A DNA stretch of 64,000 bases, from positions 25,326,444 to 25,390,443 of the forward strand of contig JAOANR010000010.1 in assembly GCA_030278955.1 (NCBI GenBank). The letters run 5' to 3'. The number at the start of each line of letters is the position of its first letter. The first letter of the stretch is position 1. The notes below the pieces were generated by a model that saw only the letters and a program-made list of their open reading frames with translations, did not search any database and had not been told where the DNA came from. Positions 1-11,815 of this stretch are shown here, one piece after another. This DNA is from Hygrophila difformis (lineage: Eukaryota; Streptophyta; Magnoliopsida; Lamiales; Acanthaceae). The position numbers and the translations under genes were made by a program.

Positions 1-1601
1 GAACGACATACTACGGGCACCATCTCTCACATTTGGTAAAGAGATTGATGAAAGATTAAGGGCTGTGGCTTCAATAACTCCACCAGCACAAGGGCCATAC
101 CTGTTGAAATGTGTTCCTGATCGGACAACAGATGACTCGGGGGCTATGGTATCTGATGTAATTCTGAAGATGAATCATTACAGACCTCAAGAAGGCAGGT
201 GGTTGGCTCGGACTGTCCTGGACCATGCGGGACGAGAGTGTTTTGTTACTCGAATGAGGTAAACATGCACTTTTATTGAGCCTTTTTCATATATTTTTTA
301 AAAGTTATGTACAACCTTTTCCATTGTAAGTGGTTAAAATTGAGTTTTTTGCATCATAGAATTGGAGAAGGCTTTTGGAGACGAGGAGGTGAAGTTCCAA
401 AGGTTGTGAAATGGGATGAACGAATTATAGAGATACGTGAAGGCTCGTGGTCTTATGTCTATGGTTCAACTGCAATCGGTAGATCATCTGGTATGCAACT
501 ACCCTTTCCCATCTTCATTTTCTTTGATGGATGGATAGATTATTCAACACTTGACGAAACAAAGCTGCATTTAAATATTTTGTTATTTCTATATTAGAAT
601 TGCGGTGCAGTTCTGATAAGAATGATTGCAATATTGATAACAATTTATAACTCATGTGGATTCTACTTGAAGAATTTTCGTAAACATGTTTGATTTTCTC
701 GTTATGTGCGTGGTGTCGTCCGTCTTATATGGGTTCATGTGCTGTCATCTAGTACAGGGAAAGTTATTGGAACTGCGACCCCAAAAGAACCACCCGAAGG
801 ATACCATGCTTCATGGAGTTTCTCTACAGGACACGATTTGCTAATACAGTGGACAGTATCAAAATCAATATCAGGACTGAGATTCGATGTTGTAAATGAC
901 CAATCCTCTGAATCAACGGTGAGAATATCTCCATATATAATTATTCAGTGGAAATTGCATTTTATACAACGGCATTCATACATGGTGTATACTATATGAT
1001 ATGAATGTCTCGAATAATAATTATATTGTTGCATGAGTATTTTAAGAACTGATAATTTGGTTCCAACGTGGACTCAAAGGACATGGCAAAAACATGATAA
1101 ATAATGTTACAGGTAATAAAAGTGCTGCAAGGGAGACGGTTGCAATACGAAGTGGAGAAGTCCAGTAAGGAAGAAATTGGATGAGGAAACAACAAAGAGG
1201 AAGATGAATATGTAACACTTATTAGGGTTTCGGAGGAAAACCCTACCGGGAAAGCCACGGCTCTTCTGAACTGGAAGCTATTGGCTGTAGAACTGCAGCC
1301 CGAGGAGGATGTGGTTCTCGTTCTTCTCCTGTGTCTCTCAATACTTCGCAGCATCTTAGAGATGAGGCGGGAAGACATAGGGGGTTTGTTAACCCGGAGA
1401 CGGATGAGAGAAGCCAAGATTGGGGACCGGAACTGGGGGTCAGTTATCCTCCATTCATCGTCGCCATGTTCGCCTCCTGGGTTTTCCTCTCCACACGTCC
1501 AACCGTGGTATCGGGATGCAAACTCGGTGATGGCATTTGAAATTAAGGATCATGGTGTGGCGGCTCCACATTCTCCAAGTTATATAACAGCTAACAACTA
1601 A
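1..1601 (+). CDS. DUF1399-family (glycine-rich-domain-like) protein, last four exons, with an in-frame TGA
   Basis: The gene enters from the left edge. Four exons can be joined in one frame at GT-AG sites: 1-258 (frame from base 2), 360-490, 758-918 and 1113-1601. The joined protein matches, from memory, the C-terminal half of plant DUF1399 proteins of the Arabidopsis At1g56230 type. Diagnostic stretches are SITPPAQGPYLLKCVPD, HAGRECFVTRMR, REGSWSYVYGS, VIGTATPKEPPEG, ATALLNWKLLAVE and DWGSVIL-like RNWGSVIL. The molecular function of this subfamily is not established. The DUF1399 repeats themselves lie left of the window. Within exon 4 an in-frame TGA occurs at 1182-1184, in an acidic, poorly conserved linker (KEEIG*GNNKEEDE), yet the frame stays open and family-like for 138 more codons to TAA at 1599-1601. 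Either the allele is truncated, the base is an error, or a short unannotated splice removes it. A LINE lies directly downstream. Confidence 0.78.
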
Positions 1602-1619
1602 TTCCCAAACATGCCCTTA

Positions 1620-3893
1620 AAAAATAGTGTCCAATCAGCTCTTTCTGAAACCGCTGCAAATAGCAGTAGGATTTCAACTATTCGTATCAACATGTTTTGT
1701 GTTCGTTCACCAACTTATACAAGTTTTTGGAAATGGATCTCTGTTGTCACAGGATGACCCACTTTCACCTTCTCTTTTTATTATAGTCATGGAGAAATTA
1801 TCCCATACTATTCTTACTCGTATCGATGAAGGGTGTTGGCAGCCAATTTCTCTAGGCCGATGAGTTCCTCCACTATCTCATTTAACATACGCAGGCTACC
1901 TCTTGTTATTCTCTCAAGCTTCCATTGATAGCATTCAATGTCTGGAGGAAGTAATTGGGGAGTTTGGCAGGTGAATCCAAGGAAGTCTTTAGTTCATGCC
2001 TCGGCCTTGGTAGGATTGTAAATTCGGGAGCAAATTACGACCATCCTTAATGTTAATTTTTCGTCCGATCTTGGGAGCTACCTAGGTTTTCCATTGTCAC
2101 TGGTCCAATGCGTACAACTCATTTTGATTTTCTTATTGATCGCTTGCATGCTAAACTGAGGACTTCGAAGTGAACATTGTTAAATAAAGCCGACCGCATA
2201 ACTTTGACTCGAGCTATATTAAACGCTCTCCATTCGTATATAATGCAGGTCTCGTGGCTTCCTTCAGCTACTTGCCAGCGCTTTGACATGGATGTGCGTA
2301 AATTTATTTGGAAGGATGTTAGAGGACGGGGCATTCATTTGGTATGTTGGGACAAGTTGGTGAGGCCGAGGAAACTGGGGGGTGTTGGTGTACGACAGTG
2401 CAGGGATGTTAATACAACGTTCTTGGGAAAACATCATATGGATATCTTGGGAAGATCGAGCAAACCATGGGTTCGATCTTCCTAGATATGGTTTTGTTAA
2501 TGGATAATTTTCACAAAGGCCGGCCTCCTCTCCTACGTACAAGGCTTTGCAAAGGATAGCTCCAATTTTTTTGGAAAGCTTCTAGTAAAGATTTGTTCAC
2601 GAGAATTAAATTTTTAAGATGGACGATGGTTGCCAAGTGGTTCGATTGGAACTAGGGTATCATATATTAATATCTCGGACTTATCTCTATGGGTGAAGGA
2701 CTTGTTTGTGAATGGTCGATGGTGTTGGGAGAAATTGTGGACAGCAATGCCAGCTTGTGTAATTCAATAAAATTTTAGCCCATGGTCCTCTTCCATTGCA
2801 TGCAGGGACTTTGGGTCGTTGCTGTTGGGTAGGTAATGTTAATGGTAAGTATATTGTCTCCTCTGGCTATGAGTGGTTGCTTATTCACTAGGGGGCGACA
2901 CGCGACACTTCACAGGCTTGGGTTTGGCGGATCACGGCCTCGGAGAAGATTAAATTTTTGTTGTGGTTAGTTGTTAACAAATTAATTGCGACACCATTGA
3001 GGTATGGCGTCTTTGTCTTTGTGTATGATTTGTGGAGCTGAGAATGAATTTGTCATTCATCTAATTCTTACTTGTCCTTGGGCAGCAAATTTATGGAGAC
3101 ATATTGCTGCATCTCATTTGTAAAACACTGTAAATGAAAGCAATGGGGTCTTTTTTGGAGCATTCGGCAAGGTTGTAACGTGTTTTGCATGCGGGGAGAA
3201 ATTATTTGTGCTTGGGACATCCTTCACAAGGCTCGATACTTGGGGGAGAGCTTAGAAAAAGCATTCCGATGTTCTCGACTTCGGTGCCTCTACATCTTGT
3301 TTCATGGTATCGTGATTTCTGTGTTGGTTTTGTCCTTCATGTTTATGGGAGTTATAATGATAACCCCAGACCGACTATTTTTTTTTTTTTTTTGGGGGCG
3401 GGGGGGGGGGGGGGAATGCTTCGCTTGGGAGATGGTTAATAGATTGAAGGGTATTCGAGGTCTGTAGGGGTTGCTTATAATCTCATGGCAGAGCTCCATG
3501 GTATCTGGAATGGGATTATGTGTTTGCATCGGCGAGGAGTTGTAGTTGAGCATTATTTTTCGGACTCGAAAGAGGCTCATCGGCTCTTGTCTTGTGAGAT
3601 TGATGATGCTCATTTACTGGCTCCATTAGTGAAAAATATTTCTGATATACTAAAAATACATCCAGGATATCAGTGGTGCCATATCCTTCGTGAAGGCAAT
3701 GCAGTTGTTGACTCACTGTCTAAGCATGGTGCAAAGTGTGGATTTTTTTATGACCTGGGCTTTTCCTCCGGATGAGGCTCGTGCACACCTTGCCGGAGAT
3801 TCTGCAAGGATTTGCTTTCCCCATTTGTTTATTTTATTTTCTTGCTTTGTTCTTTCCTTACCCCTTTATATCTTATTCAACAAAAAAAAAATA
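1620..3893 (+). mobile_element. Decayed 5'-truncated plant L1-type LINE
   Basis: Broken reading frames in the order of a plant non-LTR retrotransposon ORF2 are visible. First comes a reverse-transcriptase fragment (1735-1863) with the D-D-P-L-S-P-S-L-F block. Next is the RT C-terminal/connection region (2177-2485: LNKADRITLTRAILNALHSY, then WDKLVRPRKLGGVG). A zf-RVT-like segment follows around 2900-3110 (WVWRITASEKIKFLLW), and last an RNase H-like RVT_3 tail at 3485-3775 (DSKEAHRLL, REGNAVVDSLSKHG). The copy ends in an A-run at 3881-3893, as expected for LINE 3' ends. Stops and frameshifts throughout show that it is dead. It lies in the same orientation as, and immediately 3' of, the DUF1399 gene. 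The 5' boundary is approximate and I could not find a convincing target-site duplication. Confidence 0.8.
3378..3414. repeat. Homopolymer block T16 followed by about G20
   Basis: A run of 16 T is followed directly by about 20 G interrupted by one C. It lies inside the LINE remnant and breaks its frame. It may be real or a sequencing/assembly artefact. Confidence 0.9.
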
Positions 3894-3984
3894 TTTATAT
3901 TTTAAATTTTTAAAATATATGAATATTTTAAATTTTAAATTTTCCTTAATCTTTTTATTTTTATTTTTATTTGTTATCTTTAAT

Positions 3985-4210
3985 AGTCGCTTAAGTAAGG
4001 TTTCGAGTTCGAGCCTTGTGTATGCAAAAAACTGCTTTGGGAGAGGTGCCCTTATTGCCCATGCAAATCCTCAAGAAAATAGTCATGGGTCCAATGTGGC
4101 ATGGGGATACCCAGTTATTCACAAAAAAAACTATTACATAAATTTTAAAATTTTAAAAGTATAGGTTGGGAGTTGGGACTTGACCACTAGGCCAACCCCC
4201 CATCCCCATA
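3985..4210. mobile_element. tRNA-derived SINE-like remnants
   Basis: On the plus strand the segment 3985-4135 has a B-box-like GAGTTCGAGCC, a middle part typical of plant SINEs (ATGGGTCCAATGTGGCA...) and ends in an A-rich CACAAAAAAAAC. On the minus strand, 4163-4205 reads GTTGGCCTAGTGGTCAAG, an A-box-like tRNA head. The two boxes are on opposite strands, so these are probably two SINE pieces rather than one element. Confidence 0.4.
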
Positions 4211-4275
4211 TATAAGTATTATTGATCTAATGACATGAAAAAAATGGTAAACTTCATATAAATATACTAAAAATG

Positions 4276-4276
4276 G

Positions 4277-4354
<78 letters not shown>
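4276..4354. repeat. (TTA)n microsatellite
   Basis: About 26 uninterrupted TTA trinucleotides. The length suggests that it is polymorphic. Confidence 0.97.
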
Positions 4355-4484
4355 TACCTAGTGGTACAGAATTATAAATTAAAACTTTAAATTGGTACTA
4401 AAAACTAAAATTTTTTAACTTGGTATTACTTAACAAACTAAAACCTCTAAAATGGTACCAATGAATAATTTCCCCGTTCTTAGT

Positions 4485-4931
4485 ATTTGGATGGGCTTTT
4501 AAAAAGACATAAGTCAGAAGTAGAAGCAGAAAAAAAAGAAGTAACTTTTGTGTTTGGATTGAATTTTTGAAAAACATTTTTTTTTTAGAAATGTGTTTGG
4601 TTGTGTAAAATGAAAAGTACTTTTGGAATTTAATAATTACAAAAAGAGACGTACTATTTATGTGAGATAATGAGAATAGTATATATATAGTATAATTGAA
4701 ATAAATTAGGGGGGCATTTAAAACTTTACTCACATTACTATGTGCTTTTGGCTTCTGCTTGCCAGATAAATACCCCTGAGCTGCTTCTTCCAAAGTATTT
4801 TTTTGGCTTTATGAGGTGCTTTTATTTTTTTTTCCAAAACCCCATCCAAACACCTATTTTGTACCAAAAAGCGCTTTTGGCAGAAACAAAAGTCAAAGAT
4901 ACATTTCCAAAAGGTCCGTTTAGATGAGCTT
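4485..4931. mobile_element. Tourist/PIF-Harbinger-like MITE copy
   Basis: The left end reads TTTGGATGGGCTTTTAAAAA and the right end CCAAAAGGTCCGTTTAGATGAGC. This is an inverted-repeat, AT-rich element full of the GCTTTTGGCTTCTGC module and its reverse complement. Its AT-rich centre (TTTGGTTGTGTAAAATGAAAAG... and ATTTAAAACTTTACTCACATTA) is shared with the copies described next. Boundaries are approximate and it abuts the next copy. Confidence 0.5.
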
Positions 4932-4934
4932 TTA

Positions 4935-5634
4935 GAGCCCATTTGGATTGGCTTTGGGGGAGTGCTTTTGGCTTTTGCTTCTGCCAAAAGCACTTCTGAT
5001 AAAAAAAAGAGGTGTTTGTTTTGGCTTTTGAAAAAAAGCAAAAGCACCATGAGAAGCCAAAAAAGAGCCTGTTTGGAATGACTTTTTTTCAATTGCTTTT
5101 GGCTTTTGCTTCTGCCAAAAGCACTTTTGAAGAAAAAAGAGTGTTTGTTTTGGCTTTTTAGAAAAAGCAAAGCACCTCGAAAAGCTGCAAAAGTGCTTCT
5201 AGAAGAAGCAGTCCAGGGGGTGCTTCTCCGAAAAGCAGAAGCCAAAAGCACCTAGTAATGTGTGCAGAGTCATAAATGCCCCTATTAATTTATTTTAATT
5301 ACATTATAAATATATACTATTATATATAAATAGCATATCCTTTTTGGTAATTTACACATTTCAAAAGAACTTTTCACTTTTACATATCCAAACACACTTT
5401 TGAAAAAAATCTGTTTTTTAAACATTCCATCCAAACACAAAAGTTACATGCTTCTGCTTTTGGCTTTCACTTCTGCTTCTGCTTTTGGCTTCTGCTTTTT
5501 TTAAAAGTCAATCCAAACAGGCCCAAAGTGCTTCTGGGAGAAGCAGCCCAGGGGTGCTTCTCCCAAAAGCAGAAGCCAAAAGCACTTCGTAAAATGTGCA
5601 AAGAATTAAACAACCCACTACTTAATATAAATTA
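4935..5634. mobile_element. Outer Tourist-like MITE, left portion (continues at 37499-37720)
   Basis: The terminus GAGCCCATTTGGATTGGC is preceded by TTA (4932-4934). The element is split twice: by the inner MITE at 5065-5524 and by retrotransposon A after 5634. The remaining pieces 4935-5064, 5525-5634 and 37499-37720 add up to about 462 bp, matching the other copies. The right end GGGCCC is followed by TTA (37721-37723), giving a 3-bp TSD of the TWA type used by PIF/Harbinger elements. Confidence 0.65.
5065..5524. mobile_element. Inner Tourist-like MITE (about 460 bp)
   Basis: It starts GAGCCTGTTTGGAATGAC and ends AGTCAATCCAAACAGGCCC, which are inverted repeats of each other. It is flanked by AAA on both sides, and the same internal modules as its neighbours are present. 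It interrupts the outer MITE. Confidence 0.6.
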
Positions 5635-8631
5635 TATAACACCCCGTAGAATTTATAAATAAAAATTTAGATTCTAATAAATAGATATTCAAAATTTCTC
5701 ATAAATTAAAATTTTTGGAAGATTAAAAAGGAGATATTTTTGGAACGTGAATTTAATTAGGTCAATCCTAGTGGATTATATTTAAGGAATTGAAAACTTT
5801 TAAAGGACAATTATAGGATAAATTACAAAGTGTAAAGACCATTCGAAATTAAATTAAGTCCTTATAATTAAATTACAATACTTAACCCATGTCCGACTTC
5901 TGATTGAGATGGTCCCGAATTGGAGAATGTAGAGTCTTGGATCACTCGACTAATGGTACCAAATTATTAAGTCCATAATCAAGTTTAAATAATTACTTAA
6001 GTCCATAAGTGAATCAATATAGGCCACATTATGAATTTTTAAGTCTAATGAATAAAGTTTAGATCGAGCCAATTAACAATTTTAAGTCCAATAAGCAAGA
6101 GTAATTACAAGCAGCCCAAACAAAACCCTAAGCCCAATCCAATACCCTAAGCCCAAAAACCCAACAAACCCTAACCCTAATTTTTGTCAGGCCTGTGGCC
6201 GCCCTCGCCGGAATCCGGCGCCGCCACCACCGCCGGCAGCCCTCCGGCGAACTCCTCCGGCAGCCGCCGCCTCCGTCCAGTCTCTATTTCCGGCATCCAT
6301 TTCCGACCTCGCCATCGTCACCACCACCAAAGCCATCTTCTCCGTCCCGTGGCCGTCCCCGCCACCATCTCCATTTCCGCCGCCTCCATCCTCCTCACCA
6401 ACTTCGTTCGCTGCCTCTACCAACCATTTCCGCCACCCGAGCCTCGCGGTCATCACCACCGAGTCACAACCACCACAGCGGCCGCGGCCACCAACGCTTC
6501 CAAATTCCATCACCACCGGATCTATGGCCATTCAAGGCCGCTGCCACCGCCACCAAGGAGTCCTCACCACCACCATTAAAACACCACAACCGCCCTTATT
6601 TCCCCATGCTTTCACCCTCAGGCTTCAACATCAAAAACAGAAAAACAAAACAAGAAAAGAGAAGTGAGAAAGACAAAGTGAGGAAGACAGAAAGAAGAGA
6701 AGCGAGAGAGGGGGGCGGACAGCCGCCGCCTTTGCCTGCCGCCGCTCGCCTGGTCGCCGCCGCCGAGCCATTCCACTGCCGCTTCCTTGAACCGCCGGAG
6801 CCACCACAAGGTTGAGCAAAAGAAATACCAAAAGGCTGTGGAGGGGAAGGGAAAGGACACACGGTTTCTGAAAAGTGGGTTGAGTGGAGGCAAAATTTTA
6901 CTAAAATGAGAAAGAAGAGGACGGACTGCAGGGGAATTAAATGCGGGGTTGGGAAAAATAAGGAAAAGTGGAACAGTGGAGATCAAGGGAGCATATATTT
7001 ACTTGTTCCTCCAGCAAAAACGACAAAGGCTGTGTGCCTATATAACACCCCTCCCCCTTCATTCTTTTCTCACTTCATTTTTCCGGTTCCAATTTCACTA
7101 CTCTTGTTGTTTACATTGCCTCGTTTTCTTTTCTTTAGAACTTGTAGGGTTTTAATAGTATTGTTAGAGATAGTTTAGCCGTCAAGATTTTGAGTGGATT
7201 TCTGCTGCTTGTTCCAAAGGAGTTTTAAGGCTCAGAAGAAATTAGTACATATAGCTAGTCCGTTCGAGTTTTCCGGGTAAGATTTATTTAAGTTGGGAAT
7301 TTTTAGTTATTATTTATGTTAGAATACTATTATGGTATACTAAGTTGGTATTAAAATTTTGCTAGCCAAGTAGTTGTAGAAGGATATCTGCTCGTAGGCC
7401 TGTGCTTGTGTTGAGTTCCATTCCGTCCTCGGTGACTGTAAGTAGATCTTTACTCTTTGGAGTAAACCCAAATTTATTTTTAGCTTAAGAATAATTTTTA
7501 AATACCATTTTATTATGTTTTAAAGTTATGCTTATTGCTCCCTACTGCTTTTGGAATATTGATATGCTCTTTTACTGTGCTTAGTTAATTTCTGCAATAA
7601 ATCGTATGGATTTTGGTACCATTGTTACGGGATGGGTCTGAGTACTGGGTCGGATCACCTCCGTCGGATGTGTGCAGTTCAAAGCTATCCGGGGCTTTCG
7701 ACCCCCGGATGTGTGCAGTTCAAAGCTATTCGGGGACGTTGACCCGATGCCACCTACCTGATTCCATGTGGTTTGAGGAAATTTCTTACCTCTACCACAA
7801 CCCTTGAATGTATGTGAGATTTGGGCCCTACAATGGGGAACCTGCACATCATGTTGGCTGGGAAATTTATTTCTCGGTAACGTATAGTGTCATATTGTCT
7901 TTTCCCGGGATTAGATTTATATGGAGTTTGTCTGTGCATAAATAAGTTCTCGTTTAAGCATGCCATTACCATAACTGTTGTTTTTAAATTGTTTCTGCTA
8001 CCTATCTCCTCCGGGAGTAAACGTCTACTTACTCAGCGATTGTTTTCGCTGACTCTACACTTTTTTTCACCGTTTCCTTTCAGGTTTTGGGATCTGCAAG
8101 GCATCATCTGCACGGGCACGGTTTGGGGTTATTATGTATATTTTAAAACCCCCTTGTTGGGATAAAAAGCTATTACTTGGCATAGATAGTGATTTATCGA
8201 GCATAAACAAATATTTGGGTTCTATCCCACTAATGAAAATATTGTGCCCTACTGTTTTAAACAATGCATTACGCGTTTAACAGTATTTTTGAATATGAAA
8301 TAGACAACCCCTTTTTAAAATCAAAGCTTCCATGGATTTATTCCATTATTATTACCATTGAGCTCATTTGAGGAATGCTCCTCCATTTTGGTTATATAAC
8401 CAAACGTATTAAGCTTATTTATACTTTTAACAGTATATAAGCTTCTATGCGAATTATATGCTAGCTTGTCCGGAACGTGGTTAGCATATACATTCGATTG
8501 CTAATATTCTGCAATTATTTATTATAGCCTTAGCGTATTTTGGGCATTCCGGAATACGTGGCGGTAGCACCCCGCCCATTGTTTCCGCTCTTTTCTTCCG
8601 CTGCATCTTTTGGGAAAATGGGGGTGTTACA
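5635..8631 (+). repeat. Element A 5' LTR
   Basis: It begins TATAACACCCCGTAG and ends GGGGGTGTTACA, and aligns along its whole length with 34498-37493. The U3 carries a (CCG/CGC)-rich island at about 6185-6800 that leaves frames open on both strands but is not a gene. Confidence 0.95.
7039..7045 (+). promoter_or_regulatory. Putative TATA box in element A 5' LTR
   Basis: TATATAA follows the GC-rich U3 and precedes a pyrimidine-rich stretch typical of a plant transcription start. It is conserved at 35903-35909 in the other LTR. Transcript start would be expected near 7070. Confidence 0.5.
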
Positions 8632-8634
8632 GAT

Positions 8635-8646
8635 TGGTATCAGAGC
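8635..8646 (+). promoter_or_regulatory. Element A primer-binding site (tRNA-iMet)
   Basis: TGGTATCAGAGC, complementary to the 3' end of initiator tRNA-Met, starts 3 bases after the LTR end. About 210 bp of untranslated leader follows until the insertion of element C at 8859; the leader resumes at 31087. Confidence 0.9.
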
Positions 8647-8858
8647 GTTTTGCTCTTGGAATTGTGCATCTGAAATTTTTAAAATTCATGCACCAAAAGT
8701 TATTTTTAAAAGCCAGGTGACTATACAAGTCGTCTATTGAAATTATTAAAATCTTACACGAAAAGCATTTGTAAGCATTCGGATTAGTGCATATGAAATA
8801 CTGCAAATTTTGCACGAAGAATATTTTTGAAGAGCCATTTTTGCTCTAAAGAAGTAGT

Positions 8859-8970
8859 TGTAACACCCCGGATTTGATTTCCCAGGCCAGGGCATTACCG
8901 CCACACTTTTCTAAACAAAACCCGAACCAAGTCGAGCTCATCTAGAAAAATGCTAAGGCTAAGTTGTATC
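8859..8970 (-). repeat. Element C 3' LTR, distal 112 bp (first part)
   Basis: TGTAACACCCCGGATTTG... is identical to the start of 28499-31081. It is cut after GTATC by element B and resumes at 20147. Confidence 0.95.
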
Positions 8971-11571
8971 TGTAATACCCGAGAATTTTCCAACATAAAA
9001 TAAAACAATAATTAAATAAATAAATAATAAATAAAATGAATACTATAAATAAATAAACCAATCCAGCAAATAAAAGAAATAAATAAAGATAAGGAAATGA
9101 GAAATGAGATTTTTACTTAAAAAGGAATTAAAGGAATTTAATTCAATGAAAGGATGGATAAATGGTACACCAAAACCCGACACTAATGAACTCGAGTATT
9201 CGAGTCCAAAACATCCAATTAGACTGAGAATAAAATTAGAGAGAAAGTATGAACCCGAATATACCCCGGAAATCGGAATTCGGGAGCATAGAGGGATAGA
9301 AACCCGAAAGAGAGGCGGAAAAGCACGACGGATCGCACGACCCGCCCGGACCGAAGTCCAGGCGAAGACGGCGCGGTGGCCGCGCGCCCAATGGGGAAGA
9401 CCGCGCCACGACCGCGCCACATGACAGATTGGTTTGTTGCGTGAATCTCTCACCCGAACGCGGATTTTTCGACTTTCGGTTGAACATCTCTCGACTCCAG
9501 ACTTCTAGGTCGGTTGTGGATGCCCTATGGATTGAGAATTCTATAAATAAGCCCCTTGGGAGCCACGAACAAGTTTACAAAACCCTAAAACATTCTATAC
9601 GTTCGAAACCCTAAATCCGGAGTCGTCGGAGGCACGAAACCAAGACGAACGCTGTTGGACGAGTTTCTCTACAGATCTCCATAGTCATGGTAAGTCTCGG
9701 TCCAATCTTTATTCAATAAACGATTCGAAAACGAATCCTAATCATCTCCTTTTTCTTTCTACACCCCCGTATCGAATCTAGATCGTAGAACCCGACGAAC
9801 GGAGAGGAGAAACGGTGATCTGGAAGCCACGCCTCCGAATTGGACATTCCCGACGTTCATAGACACAGTAAGTTAACCTTACATGGTTTTGGGAGATTTT
9901 AAAACATTCGAAACCTAAAAGATTTGACAAGAATCATGAATCTGTCCACTTTTGTTTTCCTACCGACGCAGCAGAATTGTTGAATTTTTCCGACCTTTAA
10001 AACGAACTCAAACGGAAAAACTTAAAACACGAAAAACGTTCCTAAGACTTAGACCTAGCTACTGTAAAAATGTGAGAATTTTTGGAGTTGATTTGATATG
10101 TGAAAACCCGTTGAAACCGAACTGTTTGATTTTAGATCTTGAAATCTTGGACAGAACTTAGGAATGATCTTGATCACGTTTTTGACATAGGATCTAAGCC
10201 GTTTTAGATCTTTGGCCAAACATGAAAGTTGTAGATAAATGTCTTAATATGATCCCTGTCAAATTTCATTAAATTTGGAGTTGAATTGATTTGTTAGAAT
10301 TTGAAATCTTTAAACTGTGACATGTTAAACTCGGACAGATTTCTTCTTATGTGAAAATTGGCGATTTTGACCTACTTAGGTATCTCGGATTGAAAAAGTT
10401 AAAACACGAAAGTTGTAGATCTTGATGTTTCCGAGTCAGATATGAAATTTTGGGATTTTTGGAATTAAATCTGATTTTAGACGAATTTTGGAGTAAACTG
10501 TGATTTACCGAAACGAAATTTTGAAATCTTGTTGAAACATGGAATTAACCTTTAGGGTTGAAACGAATTGAGATATTGTTTCTAAATTAATACATTGGAA
10601 GGCAGATTTTAAAAACTAAATCCCCTTACAAACTTGATAAATTAAAATTAGGGGTGAGTGCTCTGCAGGGTGCCCCCTAACGATTCACTTCGTGCCGTAA
10701 TGGACGATGGTGACCCCGCGCGCTATACTTGAAATGTGATATTGCCAAAACGGCGAAACTTAGAGCCTACACTCTCGTGAATATCCGTATGGGTTTCCCG
10801 AGGCTCCGGAGTGGTACTGGGTATGGCTGATACGGCTGCGGCCGCCGGGCTACCGGCTAAACTTGTTGACATCGCGATTTTTATCGTGAAACTTTGAAAT
10901 ACCAAATCGGGAATGTAATGGGGATTCTAAATTAAATTAAACTAGATTAAATGATATTGTTGTCAAATTAAATTATTTAAATGCTTTATTTAAATTATGG
11001 CTATTATCTTGAACCATGTGATATGTGTTATTAAATAGAGCCTGAGATAGATTGTGCTATATGATATGGATTATGTGAAATCAAATATTATGTTATTATC
11101 ATGCTTTTGTTAAATTATTAAAGTTATGGCTTTTAAACCCTACGATCATGCATGTGTTAACTTACTCAGCAATTTTGCTGATCAAAACCATTTTTATTCC
11201 TTTCTTTACAGAATATATGGAATGAGCATGTGTGAGCACGAATCATGCATGGGATTTTGGGAACTTTTATTTTGCTTTTAAATTTCGTACTTAGACTATA
11301 TTATGAACGGGCCTGTTTAACCCGTGTTTTGGCCATGTCAGCCCTTTTATATTTTCCGCTGCGATACTGTACTAAACTAAATATTTCCGCTGCGCTATGC
11401 TATTATTATTTTCGAATTATATTGTATGGGCTATTTTGAATGCTTTAAGTGTTTTTAAATTCTGCAATACCTAGCCTTGCATCTCTTTAGTAAGCTCGGA
11501 GAAACCGTGTCTTACTAGGGAGATGTAGCGGTGACATCCCGACCTGGGTGACCAAAAACCGGGGTGTTACA
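8971..11571 (+). repeat. Element B 5' LTR
   Basis: It is paired with 17540-20141. A GC-rich palindromic segment lies at about 9350-9420, just upstream of the TATA box. ORFs read from either strand here recur identically in the other LTR and are not genes. Confidence 0.97.
9542..9549 (+). promoter_or_regulatory. TATA box of element B 5' LTR
   Basis: TATAAATA is followed about 30 bp later by the probable transcription start (ACAAGTTTACAAAACCC). It is conserved at 18111-18118 in the 3' LTR. U3 would be about 0.6 kb and R-U5 about 2 kb. Confidence 0.65.
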
Positions 11572-11574
11572 AGT

Positions 11575-11586
11575 TGGTATCAGAGC
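11575..11586 (+). promoter_or_regulatory. Element B primer-binding site (tRNA-iMet)
   Basis: TGGTATCAGAGC begins 3 bases after the LTR end, the standard arrangement for Tekay-type elements. Confidence 0.92.
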
Positions 11587-11815
11587 CCGGCTATTTTTAA
11601 ACTATTATTTTTAAACCATTACTATTTTTAAACTATTATTTTAGAACCATTATTATTTTTAAACTATTATTAATATTTTGACTATTATTTTAAATTTTAA
11701 ATTTTTATTTCCATGGAGAAATTTTATTTTAAAACCCATGGGAAAAATATATATGGTGCATTAAATTATTATTGGGGGGAAGTATCATTTGCATATGCAT
11801 GTTGCATTTCTGCTA

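Noticed and set aside
1..1601. First gene as a START/EDR2-type lipid-binding protein
   Set aside because: The order of conserved blocks (ITPPAQGPYLLKCVPD, REGSWSYV, GTATPKEP, ALLNWKLLAVE) fits the DUF1399 family, not START domains.
4935..5524. GGGCC-ended MITEs as hAT elements
   Set aside because: No 8-bp duplication was found; a 3-bp TTA flank fits PIF/Harbinger (Tourist) better.
6184..6862. Long Pro/Ser/His- and Gly-rich ORFs on both strands (also at 35047-35726)
   Set aside because: They lie in the GC-rich U3 of both element A LTRs, are open on both strands because of CCG repeats, and show no domain or frame conservation between copies.
9043..9453. 136-codon minus-strand ORF repeated at 17612-18022
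   Set aside because: It is antisense to the U3 of the element B LTR; identity between the copies only reflects LTR duplication.
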